From NCBI GenBank assembly GCA_016782885.1, contig JADHXQ010000059.1, positions 1 to 32,296 on the forward strand: 32,296 nt of DNA, read 5' to 3'. The DNA is from Phycisphaerae bacterium. GTDB lineage: Bacteria; Planctomycetota; Phycisphaerae; SM23-33. Positions 24,851-32,296 of the stretch are shown here, piece after piece; positions within the stretch are counted from its first letter, which is position 1; each line of letters starts with the position of its first letter. Both the position numbers and the translations under genes were made by a program. Under the pieces are notes generated by a model, which was not told the origin of the DNA, did not search any database, and saw only the letters and a list, made by a program, of their open reading frames with translations.

Positions 24851-26902
24851 ATGACTACACAAGTACATCTCCGTCATCCGCGTCATTTCCGCTTTCACGC
24901 CGCCTGGTGCGTCACGCTTCTTGTCGCAACCGCTTGCGGTTTCGCCGACGTTCTACCGAAGACAATCGACGGAGGTCCGCCCGGCGACATGATGAAGCGA
25001 TACCTGCTCAAGCAGTCCCTCGACGCCTGCGGGCTGTGGCGCAAGCGATACGAGCAACTCAAGACACCCGAGCAGATCGCCGAATACCAGAAACGCCGGA
25101 AGACCTTCTTCGCCAGGCAGCTCGGCGACTGGCCCAGGCGAACACCGTTGAATCCGCGGGTGGCGGGCAAAGTTCAACGCCCCGGGTTCACCGTCGAGAA
25201 AATCGTCTTCGAGTCCCAGCCCAAACACTACGTGACGGCTGCAATGTTCATGCCCGACCCAACGCGGCACAAACCGCCCTACCCCGGCGTGCTCGTACCC
25301 TGCGGACACAGCGCGCTGGGCAAAGGCTGCGACCCGTATCAGCGCGCCGCGATGCTGCTGGCGATTAACGGAATCGCCGCGCTGGTGTTCGACCCGATCG
25401 ACCAGGGCGAGCGAGGACAATTGCTCGACAGCAAAGGCCGCCCGCCGATGTGGGGCACCAAGGCCCACACCATGCTCGGCGTGGGCAGCATCCTGGTCGG
25501 ACGAAACACCGCGTGGTTCGAGATTTGGGACGGTATGCGGGCCATCGACTACCTGCAATCGCGCCGCGAGGTCGATCCCAAACGCATCGGATGCACGGGC
25601 AACAGCGGCGGCGGTACGCAGACATCGTATCTCATGGCGCTCGATGAGCGTATATCCTGTGCGGCCCCGGGCTGCTTCCTGACCAGCAGCCAGCGCCTCG
25701 CACAGACGATAGGCCCCGGGGACTCCGAACAGAATATCTACCGCCAGACCGCCTTCGGGATGCACGAAGCCGACTACGTCCTGATGCGGGCGCCGAAACC
25801 AACGCTTATATGCTGCGTCACCAGAGACTTCTTCGACATCAGCGGAACGTGGGACACCTTCCGCAACGCCAAGCGAATCTACACGCGACTGGGCTTCTCC
25901 GAGCGCGTGGATCTCGCCGAACAGGATGAGAAACACGGTTTCCACATGCAGTTGCGGGTGGCGATGGTGCGTTGGATGATGCGATGGCTCGACGGGAAAG
26001 ACAAAGCGATCACCGAACCGGACGATCTGAAGCCCCTGACCAAAACCGATATCCAATGCACGCCTACCGGACAGGTCATGGCGATCAAAGGCGCCCGCTC
26101 GGTCTACGACATAAACGACGACCATGCAGCCGTGCTCGCAAAACGGCGCGAAGAACTCTGGAAACCCGAGCGGCAGGTTGAAACGCTCAAACAGGTCGCC
26201 GAACTGGCGGGCATACGCCCCCTGGACCAATTGCCCGCGCCGATCGTGACCCGGGCGGGCAGCGTCAAACGAAGCGGATATAGCATCGAGAAACTCGTAA
26301 TCAAACCCGAAGCGGGCATCTACCTGCCGGGATTGCTGTTCACGCCGGACAAGAAGGCAGGCGCCCCGCCGGTGCTGTATGTCCACGAGAGCGGAAAGAC
26401 CGCCGACGCCGGAGACGGAAAACCGATCGACAAACTCGTCGCAAGCGGGCGCGTCGTTCTCGCGGTCGACCTGCGAGGAATCGGAGAAACCGCCCAGAAA
26501 AGCCAAAGAAAATTCTCATCACACTTCGGCGGCGACTGGAAGGACTTCTACTCGGCATATCTGCTAGGCCGATCGTACGTGGGAATGCGCGCCGAAGACG
26601 TCCTCCTCTGCGCCCGATGGCTCGCTAAACACGAAAAGAACGCCTCGGTAGCCCTAACCGCCGTCGGACACGTTGGCGTTCCCGCACTGCATGCCGCGGC
26701 AATCGAATCCGATCTGTTCGCTTCGGTCAAACTCGCCGGGACGCTTACGTCATGGTCGGACGTCCTGGCAAAACGCATCGTCAAGAGACAACTGATAAAC
26801 ACCGTCCACGGAGCCCTGGAAGCCTACGACCTGCCCGACCTGACGGGCGCAGTCGGCAAGAAACTAACCATCGTAGATCCCACAAGCGCAACTGGAAAAT
26901 GA
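24851..26902 (+). CDS. Secreted double-domain esterase-like hydrolase (acetyl xylan esterase-like; second domain lacks Ser)
   Basis: 683 aa; I start at ATG 24851, where a signal peptide begins (AAWCVTLLVATACGFA, perhaps with a lipoprotein cysteine C29), although no good Shine-Dalgarno precedes it. An earlier in-frame start gives an implausible N-terminus. Domain 1 (about 100-440) has the nucleophile elbow GCTGNSGGGT (S252), an acid candidate in CCVTRDFFDISG, and histidine in DEKHGFHMQL, like the abhydrolase/acetyl xylan esterase families. Domain 2 (about 500-683) repeats the fold (YLPGLLFTPDKKAGAPPVLY, VVLAVDLRGIGE), but the elbow reads AVGHVGVPA, with V608 in place of Ser. Likely a non-catalytic copy. 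Exported deacylase of a sugar operon. Confidence 0.85.
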   Translation: MTTQVHLRHPRHFRFHAAWCVTLLVATACGFADVLPKTIDGGPPGDMMKRYLLKQSLDACGLWRKRYEQLKTPEQIAEYQKRRKTFFARQLGDWPRRTPLNPRVAGKVQRPGFTVEKIVFESQPKHYVTAAMFMPDPTRHKPPYPGVLVPCGHSALGKGCDPYQRAAMLLAINGIAALVFDPIDQGERGQLLDSKGRPPMWGTKAHTMLGVGSILVGRNTAWFEIWDGMRAIDYLQSRREVDPKRIGCTGNSGGGTQTSYLMALDERISCAAPGCFLTSSQRLAQTIGPGDSEQNIYRQTAFGMHEADYVLMRAPKPTLICCVTRDFFDISGTWDTFRNAKRIYTRLGFSERVDLAEQDEKHGFHMQLRVAMVRWMMRWLDGKDKAITEPDDLKPLTKTDIQCTPTGQVMAIKGARSVYDINDDHAAVLAKRREELWKPERQVETLKQVAELAGIRPLDQLPAPIVTRAGSVKRSGYSIEKLVIKPEAGIYLPGLLFTPDKKAGAPPVLYVHESGKTADAGDGKPIDKLVASGRVVLAVDLRGIGETAQKSQRKFSSHFGGDWKDFYSAYLLGRSYVGMRAEDVLLCARWLAKHEKNASVALTAVGHVGVPALHAAAIESDLFASVKLAGTLTSWSDVLAKRIVKRQLINTVHGALEAYDLPDLTGAVGKKLTIVDPTSATGK

Positions 26903-26914
26903 AGGAGCCGCACC

Positions 26915-28432
26915 ATGCCGCAATACCTGCTGGCCCACGATCTCGGGACGTCCGGAAACAAGGCCGCCCTCTTCGACACCGACGGGCAAATGGTCGCCTC
27001 GCAAACCAGCGCCTACGACACGAACTTCTTCAATAACAACTGGGCCGAGCAGAACCCCGCCGACTGGTGGCGGGCGGTCTGTGAATCGTCCCGGGCGCTG
27101 CTGACCGAAATAGACCCCGGAGACGTCGCGTGCGTCGCGCTCAGCGGGCAGATGATGGGATGCCTACCCGTCGGCGCAGACGGCGAGCCCCTTCGACCGT
27201 CGATGATCTACTGCGACCAGCGGGCTACCGAACAGGCCGACCGCCTGACCAGCGAGATCGGGCCCGAAGAGTTCTACGCCATCGTCGGACACCGCATAAG
27301 CGCATCCTATTCGATCGAAAAGTTGATGTGGCTCAAAGACAACGAACCCGACACCTACGCGGCCACCGCACACATGCTAAACGCGAAAGATTACGTCAAC
27401 TTCAAGCTCACCGGGCAAATCGCAACGGACTATTCCGACGCCTCGGGGACAAACGCTTTCGATCTGAACACGTTCAAATGGTCCCAGCCGATCGTCGAAG
27501 CCGCCGGCGTCAGCGCCGCGATGCTGCCCGAAACTCGCCCATCTACCGACATCCTGGGCAAGATCACCAGCGCCGCGGCTGGGGCGACCGGACTTGTCGA
27601 AGGCACGCCGGTGGCGGTCGGCGGAGGCGACGGCAGTTGTGCGGCCGTCGGGGTCGGGTGCGTCCGGGCGGGCATGGCGTACGGGTATGTCGGCTCATCG
27701 TCGTGGATCGCGCTGGCCTCGGAAAAACCCATCGTCGATCCGCAGATGCGCACGATGAACTGGGCTCACGTCGTGCCAGGTTACCTCCACCCGGCAGGGA
27801 CGATGCAAACCGCCGGATCGTCGTATCAATGGCTCAAAAACGAGATCTGCCGCGCCGAAGCCGCCGAGGCCGCCGCACAAGACATTGATCCATACGCACT
27901 TATAGATGCACAAATCGCCGACTCACCGCCCGGAGCAAACGGTCTGGTCTTCCTTCCGTACCTGATGGGCGAACGCACACCGCGATGGAATCCCAACGCG
28001 CGCGGGGCGCTGGTCGGCCTGACACTCGCCCATAAACGCGCCGATATGCTGCGGGCCGTGCTCGAGGGCGTCACGTATAACCTCTGCATTATCGCCGACA
28101 TCTTCCGCTCGCATGTACCGTTCGACAGCGTCACCGTTATCGGCGGCGGGGCCAAGGGCGCCGTCTGGCGCCAAATGATGGCCGACATCTACAACTGCCG
28201 CATCCAGAAACTAAACGTGCTGGAAGAGGCCACCTCGATGGGCGCCGCGGTGACAGCGGGCGTGGGCGCCGGCGTGTTCGAAAACTTCGACGCGATCGAC
28301 CGCTTCATCAGCATAGACAGCACCTGCCAGCCGGACGCCGACGCCGCCGCCCAATACGAAAAGATCAAACCGATCTTCGAGAAGTGCTACCACGCGCTCG
28401 TCGACGTTTACGAAGACATGGCGGAATTATAG
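26915..28432 (+). CDS. FGGY-family carbohydrate kinase (xylulokinase-like)
   Basis: 505 aa; AAGGAG 8 bases before the ATG and 12 bases after the hydrolase stop, so same operon. The N-terminal HDLGTSGNKAALFD is the phosphate-binding loop, WAEQNPADWW and ALSGQMMGCL are FGGY landmarks, and IYCDQRA contributes the catalytic aspartate region. GGGDGSCAAVGVG is the adenosine/phosphate loop of domain 2, and VIGGGAKGAVWRQMMAD is the FGGY signature. Length fits xylulokinases (about 480-500). FGGY kinases phosphorylate xylulose, ribulose, fuculose and others. I favour xylulose because the upstream protein resembles xylan esterases, but this is not proven. Cytoplasmic. Confidence 0.93.
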   Translation: MPQYLLAHDLGTSGNKAALFDTDGQMVASQTSAYDTNFFNNNWAEQNPADWWRAVCESSRALLTEIDPGDVACVALSGQMMGCLPVGADGEPLRPSMIYCDQRATEQADRLTSEIGPEEFYAIVGHRISASYSIEKLMWLKDNEPDTYAATAHMLNAKDYVNFKLTGQIATDYSDASGTNAFDLNTFKWSQPIVEAAGVSAAMLPETRPSTDILGKITSAAAGATGLVEGTPVAVGGGDGSCAAVGVGCVRAGMAYGYVGSSSWIALASEKPIVDPQMRTMNWAHVVPGYLHPAGTMQTAGSSYQWLKNEICRAEAAEAAAQDIDPYALIDAQIADSPPGANGLVFLPYLMGERTPRWNPNARGALVGLTLAHKRADMLRAVLEGVTYNLCIIADIFRSHVPFDSVTVIGGGAKGAVWRQMMADIYNCRIQKLNVLEEATSMGAAVTAGVGAGVFENFDAIDRFISIDSTCQPDADAAAQYEKIKPIFEKCYHALVDVYEDMAEL

Positions 28433-28434
28433 CA

Positions 28435-29430
28435 ATGAGTATTCGACAGCGCACCATCGACGCGATCGAACACCGCCCGCTCGACAGCGTCCCCTACCAC
28501 ATCCGCTTCACGCAACCCGCCCGCGAAAAGATGGCTCACCTTTACGGCGACCCCGACTTTGAAGCATCACTGGGCAACTGCCTGTCGGTCTATCGCCCTC
28601 GCCGCCTGACGGAGATTCGAGCGAACATCTGGCGGGATGAATTCGGCGTGGAGTGGGACCGCACCGTCGACAAGGATATCGGCGTGGTGGCAGGCACGCT
28701 CATCACGCCCGAAACGCTCGCCGACTTCCAGTTCCCCGACCCCGACGCCCCGGCGATCTATGCGGACTTCGAAACCACCGGTAACGAGTTCGGCGACACG
28801 CTGGCCGTAGCCAAGCTCAGCTACAACCTCTACGAACGAGCCTGGTCGCTGGCGGGAATGGAGAACCTGCTGACGGCGATGATGACGGATCCACAATTCG
28901 TCCACAACCTGCTCGACCGCATCACCGAGTACAACCTCGCCGTAATCGAAAACGTCTGCAAATGGAACATCGACGCGATCCTGTTTGGTGACGACTGGGG
29001 CTGCCAGGGCGGACTCCTCATGGGCCCGCACCTCTGGCGGGAGTTCATCAAACCACGCATCGCACGCCTTTACCAGGGGGCCAAATCCCATGGCAAATAC
29101 GTCTTCATCCACTGCTGCGGACGTGTGCAGGAATTGTTTGACGAGTTGATCGAATGCGGTATGGACGTGTTCAATCCGTTCCAGCCCGAAGTGATGGACG
29201 TATTCGAAATGAAAAAGCAATTCGGCGACCGCCTGACCTTCTACGGAGGCATCAGCACGCAGCAGACCCTGCCATTCGGCACCGTTGCGAACGTAAGAGA
29301 CGAAGTGCGCCGCCTCCTTGACGAAGTAGGCCAATCAGGCGGATACATAGCCGCCCCCGCCCACGCCATCCCCCCGGACGCAAAACCCGAAAACATCGCG
29401 GCAATGATAGAAGTCCTGCAAAACCAGTAA
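28435..29430 (+). CDS. Uroporphyrinogen decarboxylase (URO-D) family protein, methyltransferase-like subtype
   Basis: 331 aa from ATG 28435, two bases after the kinase stop. URO-D family traits: PLDSVPYHIRF near the start, FGDDWGCQGGLLMGP, and the cavity block HCCGRVQELFDELIECGMD with FYGGISTQQTLPFG. The true HemE motifs (RPVWLMRQAGR near the N-terminus) are absent, so this is not haem synthesis. It fits the MtaA/CmuA-like group that moves methyl groups with corrinoids, or the unassigned group found in carbohydrate operons. The HCCG pair of cysteines could bind zinc. Placement after an esterase and a sugar kinase suggests removal of methyl groups from sugars, or another role in the pathway, by inference only. 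Confidence 0.9.
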   Translation: MSIRQRTIDAIEHRPLDSVPYHIRFTQPAREKMAHLYGDPDFEASLGNCLSVYRPRRLTEIRANIWRDEFGVEWDRTVDKDIGVVAGTLITPETLADFQFPDPDAPAIYADFETTGNEFGDTLAVAKLSYNLYERAWSLAGMENLLTAMMTDPQFVHNLLDRITEYNLAVIENVCKWNIDAILFGDDWGCQGGLLMGPHLWREFIKPRIARLYQGAKSHGKYVFIHCCGRVQELFDELIECGMDVFNPFQPEVMDVFEMKKQFGDRLTFYGGISTQQTLPFGTVANVRDEVRRLLDEVGQSGGYIAAPAHAIPPDAKPENIAAMIEVLQNQ

Positions 29431-29489
29431 TATAGGCTCTGTTGCCAAGCAATAAACGGGGAAATATGCAAAAAACTCTTGAACAATAC

Positions 29490-29552
29490 TTGACATAAGA
29501 CTAAACTATTTTCCTGATATAGTCGATTTTCTTAAACAGGAAATGTTATACT
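29490..29552 (+). promoter_or_regulatory. Promoter/operator region of the AbiE-like pair
   Basis: TTGACA (29490-29495) with TGATAT (29515-29520) at 19 bases is one candidate promoter. TATACT (29547-29552) is another -10 that would start transcription almost at the ATG 29562 (leaderless). An inverted repeat TTTCCTG (29510-29516)/CAGGAAA (29537-29543) and a third AGGAAA (29556-29561) lie between them, a layout suited to binding by the wHTH antitoxin. AGGA is only 2 bases from the ATG, too close for a normal Shine-Dalgarno. Confidence 0.4.
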
Positions 29553-29561
29553 ATTAGGAAA

Positions 29562-30689
29562 ATGCTAACAACAAAGGAAATCTTGGCGAGGATTGAGGAC
29601 CAAGGCGGTCTCGAGTTGAGTCCTGTCAAGCTTACGCGGGATATCACAAGTATTACAACCGATGAGGCGCCAGGATATGAGCCAATAGCAACTGTCCATC
29701 TCCAAACTCAGATATCGGGGAAGGACTTTTTCTTTGTGTCTTCGATCAGTGCGGTCAGCACGCCTAAAGCACTACAGGGAACCATCGATAGCGCCATCGA
29801 CCAGGCCAAGCTGTACGCCGGGGCGTGGGGGTCGTGTTTTCCCGACATGGTCTACTTACCCTTGGTTATCGCCCCCTACCTGTCCCAGGATCGTCTGGAT
29901 GAACTGCAAGAGCAGAAATGCTGCGGCGTGGACCTTTGCGGTAACGGCGTTATCGTGGCTGAGGGAGTGTTGATCTACAGAACCGGCAAACCGAATCGCT
30001 ACCCCAACACCGCTGAGATTCGCAACGTGTACAGACGGAAGTGCGCTCTGATTCCGCAAGCACTTATTCTCAAACCGTTGTTTGGGGCCGTAAAGGAACT
30101 CGTCGAATTCATCAACGCCCGCGGCGGGAACATAACCTTCGCAACGGTGTCCAAGGTTCTCAAGCAGTTGGAAGAAGACCTGGTTATCGCGCGTGAGGCG
30201 AAGTCCCTCCGCCAGATTCAACCGGAGAAGATCCTCGACGCCCTCAGCACGAACTACCGGCCACCCAAGATTACAAGCAACTGGATCGGCAGGTGCAACG
30301 TCGCCAGCCTGACGGAACTGGTCGCCCCACTACAACAGGCCGCCTCGGCACAAGATAAACGATTTGTTCTGACCGGAGCAGCATCGGCCAATCAGTATTG
30401 CACCTTCGGCGGCGAACAGATTGTCTCGGTTTATACAGACGCATCCATTGCCCCACTTCTGGAGGCTTCCGGCGGACAATACGAGGAAGGGAAGCGATTC
30501 GCCAATCTGGAGATATTCCAAACCTTCTCAGACTGGGTCTATTTTGACCCGAGGGACAAAGACGGGCTGCAGGTTGCTTCCCCGATCCAGGCGTACATCG
30601 AATTGGCCAATGGCGACTCACGCCAGCGGCAGGCGGCCGATCAGATTCGCCAGCGGATTCTGGCGGACCTGGCCGATAGGAGCGAGTAA
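29562..30689 (+). CDS. AbiEi-like antitoxin/transcriptional regulator
   Basis: 375 aa. The N-terminal ~160 residues are mixed alpha/beta, with VYLPLVIAPYLSQDRLDEL and CGVDLCGNGVIVA, resembling the (V/I)DL(S/C)GN strand block of AbiEi-type proteins. A winged helix-turn-helix (about 172-225, VKELVEFINARGGNITFATV then SKVLKQLEEDLVI) probably binds DNA. The C-terminal part, with RFVLTGAASANQYCTF and IVSVYTDASIAPL, matches AbiEi C-terminal domains. These antitoxins repress their own promoter and block the toxin. The stop overlaps the toxin start by one base (TAATG). Codon use and GC are lower than in the operon to the left, consistent with acquisition. Confidence 0.85.
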   Translation: MLTTKEILARIEDQGGLELSPVKLTRDITSITTDEAPGYEPIATVHLQTQISGKDFFFVSSISAVSTPKALQGTIDSAIDQAKLYAGAWGSCFPDMVYLPLVIAPYLSQDRLDELQEQKCCGVDLCGNGVIVAEGVLIYRTGKPNRYPNTAEIRNVYRRKCALIPQALILKPLFGAVKELVEFINARGGNITFATVSKVLKQLEEDLVIAREAKSLRQIQPEKILDALSTNYRPPKITSNWIGRCNVASLTELVAPLQQAASAQDKRFVLTGAASANQYCTFGGEQIVSVYTDASIAPLLEASGGQYEEGKRFANLEIFQTFSDWVYFDPRDKDGLQVASPIQAYIELANGDSRQRQAADQIRQRILADLADRSE

Positions 30690-31576
30690 TGATGATGGAA
30701 GACTGGTCCATGGGCGTTCTCAAGAGTTGCCTTCTCGATCTGTTGCGGGAGTTGGAGGACAAGAATTTCCCCCTCATTCTTTGCGGTGGTTTCGGACTGT
30801 ACCTCAAACAACTTGATCTGCAGGAGCGCGGTGACAACTATCATCCACTGCTTCCGAACGAACAGTGGCCACGCCCCCGAACCACCAGTGATCTGGACAT
30901 CCTGATTCGAACGGAAATACTGGTTGACACAGAACGATTCAAACTGCTCAGGGGGATCCTGGACAATTTGGGATACAAACCAATTCCCGGAGCGGAGTAC
31001 ATGCAGTTCGTTCGCCGCCTTAACAATGGCAACGATGTGAAGGCCGACCTGCTGACCGGACCGGTCGCCACGACACTGGTCAATAAGCTCAATATCGGAG
31101 ATCGACGGATCCGCCCAGCCGAACAATCGGTCGGCCTGCATGCATACAGAACCGATGAGGCGGTAGGCTTCCAGGAGAACATGCAAACGATCCAGATCGA
31201 AGGCTATTGCACAGACCAACGCCCTTACCGCAACAGCATATCGGTTCCTCAGGCAGTTACATTTCTGATGATGAAGCTATTCGCCTTTCGCGACCGCAAC
31301 CAGGACCCTGACAAAGACTTCGCCCGACATCATGCGATGGACATCTACCGTGTGGTGGCTATGCTGGATCATGACGAGTTCCGTCAAACCCGGTCGGCCA
31401 TTTGCGATTACTGGGACCGCGATGTTGTGCAGGAAGCAGGTAAACTCGTGAATGAGCATTTCTCCGAGTCAACAGCTCTGGGTCTGATCCGTCTGCGGGA
31501 ACACGACCTGTTCGACTCTGAAATGGACGTGCAGGAGTTCTCGCGAGCCCTGGCCGACCTCTTCGCAAAACCGTGA
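30689..31576 (+). CDS. AbiEii-like nucleotidyltransferase toxin
   Basis: 295 aa; AGGAG 7 bases before ATG 30689 (the following ATG codons are alternatives). The nucleotidyltransferase signature is CGGFGLYLK (G33-G34) and TTSDLDILI (D68, D70), with a third acidic candidate in VKADLLTG. The later block MMKLFAFRDR with DKDFARHHAMDIYRVV is the conserved K/R..D helix region of AbiEii toxins. Members transfer nucleotides (MenT-type enzymes to tRNA ends) and arrest growth, giving abortive infection against phage. Whether this pair acts that way is inference from family and order. A terminator and tRNA fragment lie just downstream. Confidence 0.88.
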   Translation: MMMEDWSMGVLKSCLLDLLRELEDKNFPLILCGGFGLYLKQLDLQERGDNYHPLLPNEQWPRPRTTSDLDILIRTEILVDTERFKLLRGILDNLGYKPIPGAEYMQFVRRLNNGNDVKADLLTGPVATTLVNKLNIGDRRIRPAEQSVGLHAYRTDEAVGFQENMQTIQIEGYCTDQRPYRNSISVPQAVTFLMMKLFAFRDRNQDPDKDFARHHAMDIYRVVAMLDHDEFRQTRSAICDYWDRDVVQEAGKLVNEHFSESTALGLIRLREHDLFDSEMDVQEFSRALADLFAKP

Positions 31577-31591
31577 AGCAGCCACAAGAAA

Positions 31592-31615
31592 AGCCCGGAT
31601 CTTTAATTCCGGGCT
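31592..31615 (-). terminator. Terminator, oriented for the former tRNA-Gly gene
   Basis: Perfect 8-base arms AGCCCGGA (31592-31599) and TCCGGGCT (31608-31615), 8-base loop. On the minus strand the stem is followed by TTTCTTG, whereas the plus side continues CTTCAAG. It lies 20 bases after the 3' end of the tRNA fragment, as a tRNA terminator would, and may also end the AbiE transcript. Confidence 0.6.
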
Positions 31616-31634
31616 CTTCAAGCGTTTCCGATAC

Positions 31635-31678
31635 AGCGGCCGAAGGGATTCGAACCCTCGACGTTCAGCTTGGGAAGC
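31635..31678 (-). other. 3' fragment of tRNA-Gly(CCC): candidate att site of an integrated element
   Basis: On the minus strand GCTTCCCAAGCTGAACGTCG and GAGGGTTCGAATCCCTT run into CGGCCGCT, i.e. the anticodon loop TTCCCAA (anticodon CCC), the 3' anticodon strand, variable loop, a complete T arm and the 3' acceptor strand with discriminator. CCA is not encoded. The 5' half (acceptor GCGGCCG, D arm) is missing: the preceding bases do not pair with the acceptor and lack D-loop GG. Such 3' tails are what site-specific integration leaves at the distal end of an element. By orientation the element lies to the right and an intact tRNA-Gly would be further right, beyond the window. Confidence 0.7.
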
Positions 31679-31875
31679 GGACTTGTCGTGCCCTTAGCCT
31701 TTGTAAGGACAAACGGTTACAACGCGGCAGCGCACTGGGTGACCAACTCGGTGCCGGAATTCCGGGCACTGTTGTCCACCATTGGCCGACATTGGGATAA
31801 TCAGTAAATGTATGGTGCAGAAACTCGCTGATCCGGGGTAGTAGAAAGGAATCCTCAATTGTTCTTCGCCGACGG

Positions 31876-32193
31876 TCATTTCTTCTGATTGCGTTTCATA
31901 TCGAAGATCATCTTGTTGGTAAGTTTGAATTTCAGGCGGTTGCTCAGGAGCGTCATGTTCGTGCCCCGGCTTGACACGGCTTGCCTCAACCCTTTCAGAA
32001 ACTCCCGATCCTGTATTTCCCGACGGGTTCTGGGGAGTTTCTCACTGCCGCCGGGACAGTACATCAGTTGTAGCGAGATGATGTCTCCGGCCTTGGCCTT
32101 GATATGCCGCGGCAGGGAGGGGAAGTTCACGAATTTCACGTGAGTACTCGTGGCCCGATCGACCGCTAGCCCAACCTTCGCACTTTGGGGTCA
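31876..32193 (-). CDS. Hypothetical small protein, possibly the 3' part of a broken gene
   Basis: A frame starting at GTG 32139 gives 87 aa (MKFVNFPSLPRHIKAKAGDI at the N-terminus, LSNRLKFKLTNKMIFDMKRN near the end), basic, with no signal peptide. There is no ribosome binding site, and the sequence looks coding already upstream of the GTG (GLAVDRATSTHVK), back to an in-frame TGA at 32193-32191. The same frame remains open from that TGA to the window edge. So this may be the 3' half of a gene broken by a stop, or a small gene with an unrecognised start. No family recognised. It lies on the presumed mobile-element side of the tRNA fragment. Confidence 0.4.
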
Positions 32194-32295
32194 ATCTGTG
32201 ACGTAAGTCCTTTGTTTACATTCAAACAGGCCGTAGGTCTTCACTACAGGCCGGGCGTTTTCTCGGCCGGCGAGGGCGGAATCTGTTCGGTGGTG
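32191..32295 (-). pseudogene. Possible 3' end of a frame interrupted by TGA, running off the window
   Basis: The minus-strand frame ends TDSALAGRENARPVVKTYGL then FECKQRTYVTD and the stop. It is in the same frame as the basic protein downstream. Too short to prove coding and no family recognised, so this is listed only as a candidate partner of the neighbouring frame. Confidence 0.25.
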
Positions 32296-32296
32296 A

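Noticed and set aside
28435-29430. Haem biosynthesis gene hemE
   Set aside because: The N-terminal HemE active-site motif is missing and the gene sits in a sugar operon.
29435-29446. GGCTCTGTTGCC resembling an insertion-sequence terminal repeat
   Set aside because: No matching inverted copy or transposase in the window; a 12-base resemblance is not enough.
31635-31720. Complete tRNA gene
   Set aside because: The 5' acceptor strand and D arm are absent; upstream bases do not pair with CGGCCGC.
31573-31803. Plus-strand frames across the tRNA fragment, one ending in a basic tail that could suggest an integrase C-terminus
   Set aside because: The frames run through tRNA sequence and the terminator hairpin, and no recombinase motif (R-H-R-Y) is present.

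Overview
The window looks like a chromosome segment from a Planctomycetota bacterium, most likely of the Phycisphaerae type. This is inferred from gene content, not from a marker gene. The pointers are PQQ-like beta-propeller, EF-hand, LTxxQ and SGNH/beta-helix secreted proteins, a Tat-lipoprotein hydrolase, DUF4350/DUF4129/MoxR/DUF58 genes, tightly packed GC-rich genes and frequent GTG/TTG starts. There is no rRNA, CRISPR array, complete tRNA or complete insertion sequence.

Layout. (1) 1-1981, minus strand: a 578-aa protein built of two kinase-like domains, the second apparently catalytically dead, followed with a 4-base overlap by an unrecognised gene that leaves the window. (2) 2081-3063, plus: a 58-aa Cys-rich protein translationally coupled to fdhD (molybdoenzyme maturation). 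(3) 3088-5942: a secreted basic LTxxQ-type protein (minus) and a CoA-disulfide reductase/rhodanese fusion (plus). (4) 5939-10745, minus: a three-gene operon of exported proteins (Tat lipoprotein alpha/beta hydrolase, a possible glycoside hydrolase of unrecognised family, SGNH hydrolase plus beta-helix), probably for glycan de-esterification or breakdown. (5) 11006-17322: radical SAM SplB-like protein, O-methyltransferase-like protein, PQQ-like propeller, large discoidin-like secreted protein, EF-hand protein with a strong terminator. (6) 17411-24607: the membrane/MoxR set. Membrane protein, DUF4129, DUF4350, MoxR ATPase and DUF58 run on plus from a good sigma70-like promoter, and RDD and SpoIIM-like membrane proteins face them convergently. 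(7) 24851-29430, plus: a sugar-type operon of double-domain esterase-like hydrolase, FGGY (xylulokinase-like) kinase and uroporphyrinogen-decarboxylase-family protein. (8) 29431-32296: accessory DNA. An AbiEi/AbiEii-like toxin-antitoxin pair is followed by a minus-strand terminator and a 44-base 3' fragment of a tRNA-Gly(CCC) gene. The fragment has the look of an integration scar (att site), whose element would extend rightward out of the window, and a broken-looking reading frame lies there.

The strongest items for a second look are the tRNA-Gly fragment as a mobile-element boundary, the kinase-pseudokinase gene with its coupled neighbour, the exported operon with an unrecognised central enzyme, and an intergenic repeat that has become the C-terminus of the SpoIIM-like protein.
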